Source of the DNA: Sulfurovaceae bacterium
GTDB lineage: Bacteria; Campylobacterota; Campylobacteria; Campylobacterales; Sulfurovaceae
NCBI GenBank assembly: GCA_029933395.1
Contig: JAOZOG010000156.1
Span: 1-5,068 of the forward strand
Direction: 5' to 3'
DNA: 5,068 nt
Part shown: positions 1 through 5,068 of the stretch, in pieces
Layout of the letters: each line of letters opens with the position of its first letter
How positions within the stretch are numbered: the first letter of the stretch is position 1
Made by a program: the position numbers and the translations under genes
Notes under the pieces: model-generated
The model's database searches: none
Seen by the model: the letters and a program-made list of their open reading frames with translations, nothing else
Told to the model about the DNA's origin: nothing

Positions 1-396
1 ATTCTTTTCCCGGGAAAGAAATTTCGGATTGTGCAGCGGCACATAAATAGCCAACTTCTCTTTGCCTGCCTGGGCAAAATCTCCCAGATAATTTTCCAAC
101 TGTCCGGGTTCAAAAAAACTATCCTGATCCATCGTCATCAGCCATTGGAAGCCATCCCTTTGTGCGCTTTTCAATCCAAGATTGTACGCCTCCGCCAATC
201 CAATATTGACTGACGAGGAGAGAAGTTCTGTTTTCTCCTTCTGTAGCAGCTTCTCTGCGACTATGGAGGGCTCGGGAGAGTTATCCACGACATAGAGGCG
301 CTCAAGCTTTTCTGCGTAGCTCTGGATATTTTGATAAATTTTATCGGAGGGCTTGAAAAGAACAACGATAGCGGATATCAAAAGTTGTTCTTCCAT
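1..396 (-). CDS. Family 2 glycosyltransferase, rhamnosyltransferase-like (N-terminal part, cut by the window edge)
   Basis: This is the first 132 residues of a GT-A fold glycosyltransferase; the rest lies beyond the left edge. The N-terminus begins with a hydrophobic beta strand (ISAIVVLF, residues 8-14 inside it). VVDNS follows at 36-40, the nucleotide-binding strand. NIGLAEAYNLGL at 64-75 is the motif typical of the rhamnosyltransferase (RfbF/WbbL-like) branch, and MDQDS at 89-93 carries the D-x-D metal and nucleotide-sugar site. Such enzymes work at the cytoplasmic face of the membrane and add a sugar, often from dTDP-rhamnose, to O-antigen, capsule or exopolysaccharide; the actual donor and acceptor cannot be read here. 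The ATG at 396 is the earliest possible start because an in-frame TAA (397-399) directly precedes it. No convincing Shine-Dalgarno is present, so translation may depend on ribosomes arriving from cysQ, 19 nt upstream. Family assignment is strong, substrate unknown. Confidence 0.88.
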   Translation of the reverse strand, partial: MEEQLLISAIVVLFKPSDKIYQNIQSYAEKLERLYVVDNSPEPSIVAEKLLQKEKTELLSSSVNIGLAEAYNLGLKSAQRDGFQWLMTMDQDSFFEPGQLENYLGDFAQAGKEKLAIYVPLHNPKFLSREKN

Positions 397-415
397 TTAT
401 TTATTACAAGAAAGT

Positions 416-1195
416 TTATCGGACGACGAACCAGGGGTTGAGGAGGTTTTCTTTATTATAGATAACAGGTTTCGGGTTTCGGGTTTCGGGTTTCGGATCA
501 TATTGGTAGGTCATTTTTCCTGATTCCCGAACAACAGCATCCGCTGCAGCTGTATCCCACTCCATCGTCGGTGCAAGACGAGGGTAGATATCGGCGGAAC
601 CTTCTGCGACCATTACCAGCTTCAGAGAGCTTCCTTTGGAAACCTGCTCTATCTGCTCCGTTTCTTTGGCAATATCATCAATAAATGCCTGCGTCTCTTC
701 CGACAGGTGCGATTTAGATGCCACTACCCGTATGGATTTATCCAGCGCATTATTTTTTTCTAGTGGTAATTTCTGATTATTCTTGAATGCACCTTCATCC
801 TTTTTTGCTTTGTACATATCGCCAAGGGCTGGTGCATAAACAACACCCAATACCGGTACACCCTGATGAATCAATGCGATATTGACTGTAAATTCACCAT
901 TTTTCTTGATAAACTCTTTCGTACCATCAATAGGATCAATCAGCCAGAAATACTCCCAACCACTTCTTTCTTCGTAGGGAATACTTTTGCCCTCTTCGGA
1001 GAGTATGGGTATCTCGGGATACTCTTTTTCCAAAGCTGCACAGATGACCTCATTGGATCTTGTATCCGCCTCTGTCAATGGGGATTTGTCATCTTTGTAG
1101 TCAACCTGAAAATCTCTCTCGTAGATCTCCATAATCACATCACCGGCCTCTTTTGCAATCTTCTCAATCTTCTCAAGTGCAACACTCTCAAGCAT
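416..1195 (-). CDS. cysQ: 3'(2'),5'-bisphosphate nucleotidase CysQ (PAP phosphatase)
   Basis: CysQ hydrolyses 3'-phosphoadenosine 5'-phosphate (PAP) to AMP in the cytoplasm, relieving product inhibition after PAPS is used. It belongs to the Mg-dependent, lithium-sensitive inositol monophosphatase superfamily. Visible metal-site motifs are D44 in the LTEAD segment, SEEG at 66-69, DPIDGTKEF at 87-95 and WDTAAADAV at 213-221; GSSLKL (188-193) and the AEGSADIYPR segment (197-206) are also typical of CysQ. At 259 residues it is slightly longer than E. coli CysQ (about 246). Part of the extra length is a Pro/Lys-rich loop (234-243) encoded by a 7-bp tandem repeat, inserted just before the conserved YNKENLLNPWFVV tail. 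The ATG start has a strong purine-rich ribosome site (1204-1212, 8 nt away) inside the end of cysC, and the two genes overlap by 8 nt. Because PAP arises from both sulfotransferases and PAPS reductases, CysQ alone does not tell which consumes the PAPS. Confidence 0.95.
   Translation of the reverse strand: MLESVALEKIEKIAKEAGDVIMEIYERDFQVDYKDDKSPLTEADTRSNEVICAALEKEYPEIPILSEEGKSIPYEERSGWEYFWLIDPIDGTKEFIKKNGEFTVNIALIHQGVPVLGVVYAPALGDMYKAKKDEGAFKNNQKLPLEKNNALDKSIRVVASKSHLSEETQAFIDDIAKETEQIEQVSKGSSLKLVMVAEGSADIYPRLAPTMEWDTAAADAVVRESGKMTYQYDPKPETRNPKPVIYNKENLLNPWFVVR
468..495 (+). repeat. Four perfect tandem copies of a 7-bp unit (GGTTTCG) inside cysQ
   Basis: The plus strand has four uninterrupted copies of GGTTTCG at 468-474, 475-481, 482-488 and 489-495, plus one further G at 496. 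On the coding strand the unit is CGAAACC, read in all three frames in turn as PKPETRNPKP (CysQ residues 234-243). The unit is not a multiple of three, so any change other than three copies at a time alters the reading frame. It lies in a variable loop between the catalytic core and the conserved C-terminal tail. Short perfect tandem repeats of this kind are prone to slipped-strand mispairing; whether this one varies is not known. Confidence 0.95.
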
Positions 1196-1793
1196 GTAAG
1201 TATCCTCTCCTTCTCAGGTGTTCTATAATTTCGCTCGCAACATCATCTATCCCAACATCATTATTGTGGATATGTATTTCTGGGTGTGAAGGTGCCTCGT
1301 AGGGTGAATCTATCCCTGTAAAATTCGGGATCTCACCTTTTCGTGCTTTTTTATAAAGTCCCTTGGGGTCGCGCGATTCGCAGACTTCCAGAGGCGTATC
1401 GATAAAAACTTCAATAAACTCACCCTCCTCTACCAAGGCACGCACACTGTCCCGCTCTCTCTGAAATGGAGAGATAAAAGCTGTCAAAACAATAGTCCCC
1501 GCATCGACAAAAAGTTTCGCTACCTCACCGATACGACGAATATTTTCGATACGGTCTTCATCCGAAAAACCAAGCCCTTTGTTGAGGCCCATACGAATAT
1601 TATCCCCATCAAGCAGATAGGTATGCTTCTCCAACTCTAGCAGTTGACTCTCTACAGCGTTAGCAATTGTTGACTTCCCGCTACCACTGAGTCCGGTAAA
1701 CCAGAGAATACAAGGCTTCTGATTCTTGATATGGGAGCGTTTATTTTTAGTGACAAGATGGCTGTGCCAAACTATATCTTTATTATTTAACAT
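1188..1793 (-). CDS. cysC: Adenylyl-sulfate kinase CysC (canonical APS kinase)
   Basis: CysC transfers a phosphate from ATP to the 3'-hydroxyl of adenylyl sulfate (APS), giving PAPS, the universal sulfate donor; it is cytoplasmic. The 201-residue length is normal for a stand-alone bacterial APS kinase. All family motifs are present: the Walker A loop GLSGSGKST at 34-42, LDGDNIR at 61-67, F76, the DRIENIRRIG segment at 80-89 with R81 and N84, the ISPF segment with S108 at the position of the phosphoserine of E. coli CysC, KGLYKKAR at 144-151, and the lid segment with NFTGID (157-162) and SPYEAP (163-168). The N-terminal IVWH (7-10) is also typical. The ATG start overlaps the end of the upstream DUF2061/APS-kinase gene by 11 nt, and the stop overlaps the cysQ start by 8 nt, so the three are probably translationally coupled. 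It looks fully functional, so the neighbouring kinase-like gene is not needed merely to supply this step. Confidence 0.96.
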   Translation of the reverse strand: MLNNKDIVWHSHLVTKNKRSHIKNQKPCILWFTGLSGSGKSTIANAVESQLLELEKHTYLLDGDNIRMGLNKGLGFSDEDRIENIRRIGEVAKLFVDAGTIVLTAFISPFQRERDSVRALVEEGEFIEVFIDTPLEVCESRDPKGLYKKARKGEIPNFTGIDSPYEAPSHPEIHIHNNDVGIDDVASEIIEHLRRRGYLHA

Positions 1794-2508
1794 AATGCTT
1801 CTTCACATATGCAACAATTATGCGTGCTGCTTCATCAGGAGATGTAGTCTCAGTATCAATAATAATTTCTGCATGCTGTGGCTCCTCGTAGACATCGTTA
1901 ATGCCGGGAAAATTTTGGAGCTCTCCCGAGATTGCCCGGACATACTTGCCTTTATAGTCGCGCTCTTTACAGGTTTCAATATCCGCCTTTATATAGACAA
2001 CAATGTTATTGGTAACCATATCACGAATCGCTTTGCGCGACTCTCTGTAGGGCGAGACAAAGGAGGCTACCGTAGAGATGGAGTTGTTTTGTAATGTTTT
2101 CACCAAATTTCCAATACGGTGCATGTGTCTATTTCTATCCTCTCTCGTATATCCAATATCTGGAATCAAATCGCGAATATCTTTCGAGTCAATACGCTCA
2201 ATAGGAATATGCAGCTTTTCTAACTCTTCATATACCTTGTCAGCCACTGTCGTCTTGCCCGAAAGAGGAAGTCCGGTAAACCATAGGTTGAAAGGCTCGA
2301 TCCTCTTCTTGCCCCAGTGAATACGCTGCCAGATCTTTTCATGCCCCCAATAGAGCGCCACTTTCAATACCGTCTCAATCAATCCGGCCGCTATCGCAAG
2401 ATCCAAACGCCCAAAAAAGACATACACAATAATAATTGTAGTCGTTGTCGCTACAACTCGCCAACTGACACCTTTGGCAATCGAACGGATATTTGTTTCT
2501 CTATACAC
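1783..2508 (-). CDS. Membrane-anchored divergent APS-kinase-like protein (DUF2061 + CysC domain fusion)
   Basis: This 241-residue protein has two parts. Residues about 7-65 match the DUF2061 type: a basic start (RSIAKGVSWR), a hydrophobic helix around 19-33, and a second around 37-54 ending in the WGHEKIW signature (54-60), so it is probably an inner-membrane hairpin. Residues about 70-241 form an APS-kinase-like domain with an intact P-loop GLPLSGKTT (79-87), R112, R125, SP at 152-153 and a lid with NFPGIN (199-204). Compared with the adjacent cysC, two positions that contact APS in known structures are changed: the second Asp of DGD is K109 and the Asn of RxxN is H128; Phe is Tyr at 120. 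ATP binding is therefore likely, but the phosphate acceptor is uncertain. It could be a membrane-tethered PAPS maker, a regulator, or a kinase for another nucleotide; the CysC homologue Cj1415 of Campylobacter jejuni acts on cytidine diphosphoramidate. The start is GTG with only a weak GGGG ribosome site; no in-frame ATG occurs upstream. Confidence 0.88.
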   Translation of the reverse strand: MYRETNIRSIAKGVSWRVVATTTTIIIVYVFFGRLDLAIAAGLIETVLKVALYWGHEKIWQRIHWGKKRIEPFNLWFTGLPLSGKTTVADKVYEELEKLHIPIERIDSKDIRDLIPDIGYTREDRNRHMHRIGNLVKTLQNNSISTVASFVSPYRESRKAIRDMVTNNIVVYIKADIETCKERDYKGKYVRAISGELQNFPGINDVYEEPQHAEIIIDTETTSPDEAARIIVAYVKKHYVK

Positions 2509-2529
2509 ACAAACCCCAGCTTTCCATAA

Positions 2530-3966
2530 TTAGCACTTTTTACACTCCCACTCTGGAAAATTATCCCTGATGTACTGATTCAGCGCTCTCTCAGCATCCG
2601 TATATTCCCTCGTCGATATCTTCTCCAGGTCCTCTTCGCGCCGACTAACACCTACGATCATACCGGCACCCACTGTATTGTTTGTGACCCGGTCCACCAC
2701 GATGAAACTCCCCGTCAACCGGTTCGTCTCATAAGAATCAGCTGCAATAGGCTGCGTCAGTGTCATTTTGCAAGAGGCGATATCATTAAGTTCCAGTCTG
2801 TCCACTTTGGTTCGCTGGTAGGTATTGACATCGATCTTATAATTGATATGTTCGAAGTGGCCCGGAATCACAGAGGTAGCGCGTTTAATATCATAGGTTT
2901 TGCCTGTCAGCATCGGCTCCTCATCCATCCATACCAGCATCACCTTGAGTGAGTTCGATACCCTTGGTAGACTTTTGGTATGGACGATCATATCACCGCG
3001 GGAGATATCGACCTCATCTTCCATAGTGATCGTAACCGCCATCGGCGCATAAGCCTCCTCTGTCGTCACTTCACGGTCTGCCTCTGTAATATCTCCGGCA
3101 TTGATGATACCCTTGACTTTTGTAGTCTTACCAGATGGTAGGATGGTGATATCGTCTCCTATCTTGACAGAACCTGCCGCGATCGTTCCACAGAAGCCCC
3201 TAAAGTCAAGGTTTGGCCGATTGACATACTGTACCGGAAGGCGGAACGCCTCCTCTTTGATCTCCTTGGAGATATCCATCGTATCGAGCAGCTCCAGAAG
3301 AGGCCTCTCCTCATACCAGGGGGTTTTCTCGCTGACATCGACCACATTGTCCCCATCGAGTGCGCTTAGCGGAATATAGTATCGGTGTTTGATTTTAAGT
3401 TCTTTAGCCAGCGCCTCATAATCTGCCTTAATGCTATTGAATACCTCTTCGTTGAAGTCTACCAGGTCCATTTTATTGATCGCTACGATGACATGCTCGA
3501 TACCAAGCAGCGAAACGATGAAGCTGTGTCTTCTCGTCTGTGTCAATATCCCTTTGCGTGCATCGATGAGAATGATCGCCACATCCGCAGTCGAAGCTCC
3601 GGTAACCATATTGCGTGTGTACTGTTCGTGGCCCGGGGTATCGGCGATGATATACTTTCTCTTGTCTGTGGCAAAAAAACGGTAGGCTACGTCGATCGTA
3701 ATCCCCTGCTCCCGCTCACTCTGCAAGCCATCGACAAGCAGTGCCATATCGATCTTTTCACCTGTTGTTCCATACTTTTTGCTCTCATTTTCGGCTGCCG
3801 AGAGTTGATCGTCAAAGATCATCTTGGAATCGTATAGCATACGCCCTATCAATGTACTCTTGCCATCATCCACGGATCCGCATGTAAGAAAACGAAGCAT
3901 ATCTTTGTTTTCATGCTCTTTGAGATATGTCTCTATATCTGCTGAAATTTTACTATTCTGTGACAT
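2530..3966 (-). CDS. cysN: Sulfate adenylyltransferase large (GTPase) subunit CysN
   Basis: CysN is the regulatory GTPase of heterodimeric ATP sulfurylase; GTP hydrolysis drives APS formation by CysD in the cytoplasm. From the chosen start the protein has 478 residues, close to E. coli CysN (475). The translation-factor GTPase motifs are complete: G1 GSVDDGKST at 30-38, G2 GITID at 88-92, G3 DTPGHEQ at 109-115, G4 NKMD at 164-167 and G5 SAL at 201-203. EF-Tu-like beta-barrel domains follow, including the RPNLDFRGFCG segment. No APS-kinase domain is fused at the C-terminus, unlike NodQ/CysNC; kinase functions are on the next two genes. I chose ATG at 3966 because GAAGGG (3977-3982) precedes it and it lies 1 nt after the cysD stop. 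An in-frame TTG at 3984 would add six residues (MKGIFK) and overlap cysD by 17 nt, but has no clear ribosome site. The protein ends in a Cys/Lys-rich ECKKC tail. Confidence 0.95.
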   Translation of the reverse strand: MSQNSKISADIETYLKEHENKDMLRFLTCGSVDDGKSTLIGRMLYDSKMIFDDQLSAAENESKKYGTTGEKIDMALLVDGLQSEREQGITIDVAYRFFATDKRKYIIADTPGHEQYTRNMVTGASTADVAIILIDARKGILTQTRRHSFIVSLLGIEHVIVAINKMDLVDFNEEVFNSIKADYEALAKELKIKHRYYIPLSALDGDNVVDVSEKTPWYEERPLLELLDTMDISKEIKEEAFRLPVQYVNRPNLDFRGFCGTIAAGSVKIGDDITILPSGKTTKVKGIINAGDITEADREVTTEEAYAPMAVTITMEDEVDISRGDMIVHTKSLPRVSNSLKVMLVWMDEEPMLTGKTYDIKRATSVIPGHFEHINYKIDVNTYQRTKVDRLELNDIASCKMTLTQPIAADSYETNRLTGSFIVVDRVTNNTVGAGMIVGVSRREEDLEKISTREYTDAERALNQYIRDNFPEWECKKC

Positions 3967-3967
3967 C

Positions 3968-4879
3968 TTAAAAATACCCTTCAATTTTTTTCAGTTCCAT
4001 CGCGCCTTCCTGGTCTTTGTCAATTAGACGACCTTCGCGTTCGCTGCTCGTAGAGAGTAGCATCTCTCTGATAATCTCAGGCAGTGTACTGGCAGTCGAG
4101 TTGATAGCACCAGTAAGTGGGTAACATCCAAGTGTTCTGAAGCGCACCATCTCTTTTTTTGCCGTCTTTCTGAGTGCTTCAGGCATACGGTCATCATCCA
4201 CCATCACCTTGGTGCCTTCATATTCCACAACCGGACGTTCCTTGGCGAAGTAAAGAGAAGGGATGGGGATACCTTCCAGATAAATATACTGCCAGACATC
4301 CAGTTCTGTCCAATTGCTGATCGGAAAGACACGGACGCTTTCTCCTTTTTGGATCGCCGTATTGAAGACATTCCATAGCTCAGGTCGTTGATTTTTTGGA
4401 TCCCAGCGATGGTGCTTGTCACGGAATGAAAAAATACGCTCTTTGGCACGGGACTTCTCTTCATCACGACGTGCCCCGCCGATCACGGCATCGTATCCAC
4501 CGGCATTGAGCGCCTGTTTGAGTGCTTCTGTCTTCATAATATCGGTATGTACTTTGCTTCCATGGGTAAAGGGGCTGATATCCATCTCAATACCTTTGGG
4601 ATTGGAGTGCACTACCAGATCGAAGCCGAGATCTTTGGCACGTTGATCACGAAACTCAATCATTTCGTGAAATTTCCAAAGGGTGTCAACGTGTAGCATT
4701 GGAAAAGGGGGTTTTCCCGGAGCAAAAGCTTTCATTGCAAGGTGTAGCATCACAGAGGAGTCTTTTCCTACAGAATACATCATGACGGGATTGGAAAATT
4801 CTGCTGCGACTTCACGAAGGATATAGATAGACTCCGCTTCGAGTTGCTTCAAATGGGTTAGACGCTTTTTGTCAATCAC
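3968..4879 (-). CDS. cysD: Sulfate adenylyltransferase small (catalytic) subunit CysD
   Basis: CysD is the catalytic subunit of GTP-dependent ATP sulfurylase, making APS and pyrophosphate from sulfate and ATP in complex with CysN. It is a PP-loop ATP pyrophosphatase of the PAPS reductase superfamily. At 303 residues it is almost the same length as E. coli CysD (302). Evidence includes RLTHLKQLEAESI (6-18), the PP-loop SVGKDSS at 36-42, the HVDTLWKF segment, GGARRDEEKSRAKERIFSFR around the substrate site, the WTELDVWQYI segment, MVDDDRMP, and the conserved ending DQEGAMELKKIEGYF. The position after HVDT is Leu where E. coli has Gly, probably tolerated. The start is GTG at 4879, preceded by AAAGGA (4885-4890); no in-frame ATG lies upstream, and an ATG overlapping the GTG is out of frame and immediately followed by TGA. 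It is the first gene of the operon. Confidence 0.96.
   Translation of the reverse strand: MIDKKRLTHLKQLEAESIYILREVAAEFSNPVMMYSVGKDSSVMLHLAMKAFAPGKPPFPMLHVDTLWKFHEMIEFRDQRAKDLGFDLVVHSNPKGIEMDISPFTHGSKVHTDIMKTEALKQALNAGGYDAVIGGARRDEEKSRAKERIFSFRDKHHRWDPKNQRPELWNVFNTAIQKGESVRVFPISNWTELDVWQYIYLEGIPIPSLYFAKERPVVEYEGTKVMVDDDRMPEALRKTAKKEMVRFRTLGCYPLTGAINSTASTLPEIIREMLLSTSSEREGRLIDKDQEGAMELKKIEGYF
3977..3982 (-). promoter_or_regulatory. Ribosome binding site deciding the cysN start
   Basis: The minus strand reads GAAGGG, ten nucleotides before the ATG at 3966. It lies inside the last codons of cysD, so ribosomes finishing cysD (stop at 3968-3970) would be well placed to start cysN. The site overlaps the alternative TTG at 3984 and cannot serve it, which favours the shorter cysN. 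The spacing is slightly long. Confidence 0.6.
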
Positions 4880-4884
4880 ATTTT

Positions 4885-4890
4885 TCCTTT
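4885..4890 (-). promoter_or_regulatory. Ribosome binding site of cysD
   Basis: The minus strand reads AAAGGA five nucleotides before the GTG at 4879. This supports the GTG start, which also aligns with the N-terminus of E. coli CysD. The overlapping ATG at 4879-4881 is followed directly by TGA (4876-4878), forming a start-stop unit at the same ribosome site. Confidence 0.7.
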
Positions 4891-4909
4891 TTGATTAAGA
4901 TAAATGATA

Positions 4910-4915
4910 ATTATA
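4910..4915 (-). promoter_or_regulatory. Likely -10 box of the cysD operon promoter
   Basis: The minus strand has a perfect TATAAT at 4915-4910, about 30 nt upstream of the cysD start, which would place the transcript start near 4903 and give a leader of only about 25 nt. At the expected -35 distance (around 4933-4938) the sequence is TCTTCT, a poor match to TTGACA, though the upstream stretch is T-rich. Housekeeping promoters with a strong -10 and weak or absent -35 are typical of Campylobacterota. A leader this short leaves no room for a riboswitch. Called from sequence only. Confidence 0.6.
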
Positions 4916-4921
4916 GCGAAA

Positions 4922-4947
4922 GGAATTGATAAAGAAGAAATAATTCC
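4922..4947. promoter_or_regulatory. Inverted repeat upstream of the -10 box, possible operator
   Basis: GGAATT (4922-4927) and AATTCC (4942-4947) form a perfect 6-bp inverted repeat with a 14-nt spacer, so arm centres are 20 bp apart, close to two helical turns. It covers the place where RNA polymerase would contact the -35 region of the cysD promoter, as expected for a dimeric regulator. The arms do not extend further, and a repeat this short in AT-rich DNA can occur by chance. The regulator, if any, is not identifiable. Confidence 0.25.
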
Positions 4948-5068
4948 CGGATAAAGCAATATGAATTGTGAGCAGATAGTAAAAATTTGAAGAATACCTA
5001 GAATGTCGGTTGATTTAAAAAGAGGCTAAACAAGTGGCTCCGGATGCTGGATTCATACATATCGTAAT

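Noticed and set aside
866..1228. Plus-strand open frame of 120 codons opposite cysQ
   Set aside because: It is antisense to a well-supported gene and its translation shows no family motif; long opposite-strand frames are expected there.
1726..2094. Plus-strand open frame of 122 codons opposite the cysC / DUF2061-kinase junction
   Set aside because: It spans the overlap of two well-supported minus-strand genes and encodes a Cys/Leu-rich sequence typical of antisense translation.
3385..3837. Plus-strand open frame of 150 codons opposite cysN
   Set aside because: It mirrors the conserved GTPase region of cysN, has no plausible domain and no ribosome site worth noting; a shadow of the real gene.
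4964..4984. AATTGTGAGC identical to the left half of the E. coli lac operator
   Set aside because: The right half does not match the symmetric site (16 of 21 positions overall), there is no related regulator or sugar-uptake gene, and it lies about 50 nt upstream of the -10; most likely coincidence.
5016..5045. Possible terminator hairpin or integron attC-like core around GAGGCTAAACAAGTGGCTC
   Set aside because: The arms pair for only three bases before mismatching, so no stable hairpin forms, and the expected GCCTAAC core is not matched; no integrase or cassette structure is present.
5015..5068. Minus-strand frame open from the right edge to a TAA at 5015-5017 (17 codons), possibly the tail of an upstream gene
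   Set aside because: Seventeen codons with no recognisable motif is within chance expectation; the only support is a slightly higher GC content than the adjacent spacer.

Overview
The window reads as a bacterial chromosome segment carrying one operon, entirely on the minus strand, for making and recycling activated sulfate, followed by the start of a glycosyltransferase gene. In transcription order (right to left) it holds cysD, cysN, a fusion of a DUF2061 membrane domain to a divergent APS-kinase domain, a canonical cysC, cysQ, and a family 2 (rhamnosyltransferase-like) glycosyltransferase cut off by the left edge. Moderate GC content, AT-rich spacers, a clear TATAAT box without a convincing -35, and the character of the proteins suggest a Campylobacterota member such as a Sulfurovum/Sulfurimonas-type organism. 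This is an inference from general resemblance, not a proven assignment.

Layout. Positions 4880-5068 are non-coding as far as can be seen and hold the likely promoter (-10 at 4910-4915), an inverted repeat just upstream of it, and the cysD ribosome binding site. cysD (GTG start) ends 1 nt before the ATG of cysN. cysN is followed after 21 nt by the DUF2061/APS-kinase fusion (GTG start). That gene overlaps cysC by 11 nt, and cysC overlaps cysQ by 8 nt. cysQ ends 19 nt before the glycosyltransferase. This packing points to a single transcript with translational coupling. No terminator is visible, so the operon probably continues beyond the left edge.

How the genes fit together. CysD and CysN form ATP sulfurylase (sulfate + ATP to APS, driven by GTP hydrolysis). 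CysC phosphorylates APS to PAPS. CysQ removes the 3'-phosphate from PAP, the by-product left when PAPS is used by a sulfotransferase or a PAPS reductase. No APS/PAPS reductase, sulfite reductase or sulfate transporter is present, and the next gene is a surface-sugar glycosyltransferase. The PAPS may therefore feed sulfation of a polysaccharide or other glycan; that is inference, since no sulfotransferase lies in the window.

Two features stand out. The first is the extra, membrane-anchored APS-kinase-like protein, with two substitutions at positions that normally contact APS, sitting beside an intact cysC. The second is a perfect four-copy 7-bp tandem repeat inside the 3' end of cysQ. Because the unit length is not a multiple of three, gain or loss of a copy would change the CysQ C-terminus and where its translation stops relative to the glycosyltransferase start.
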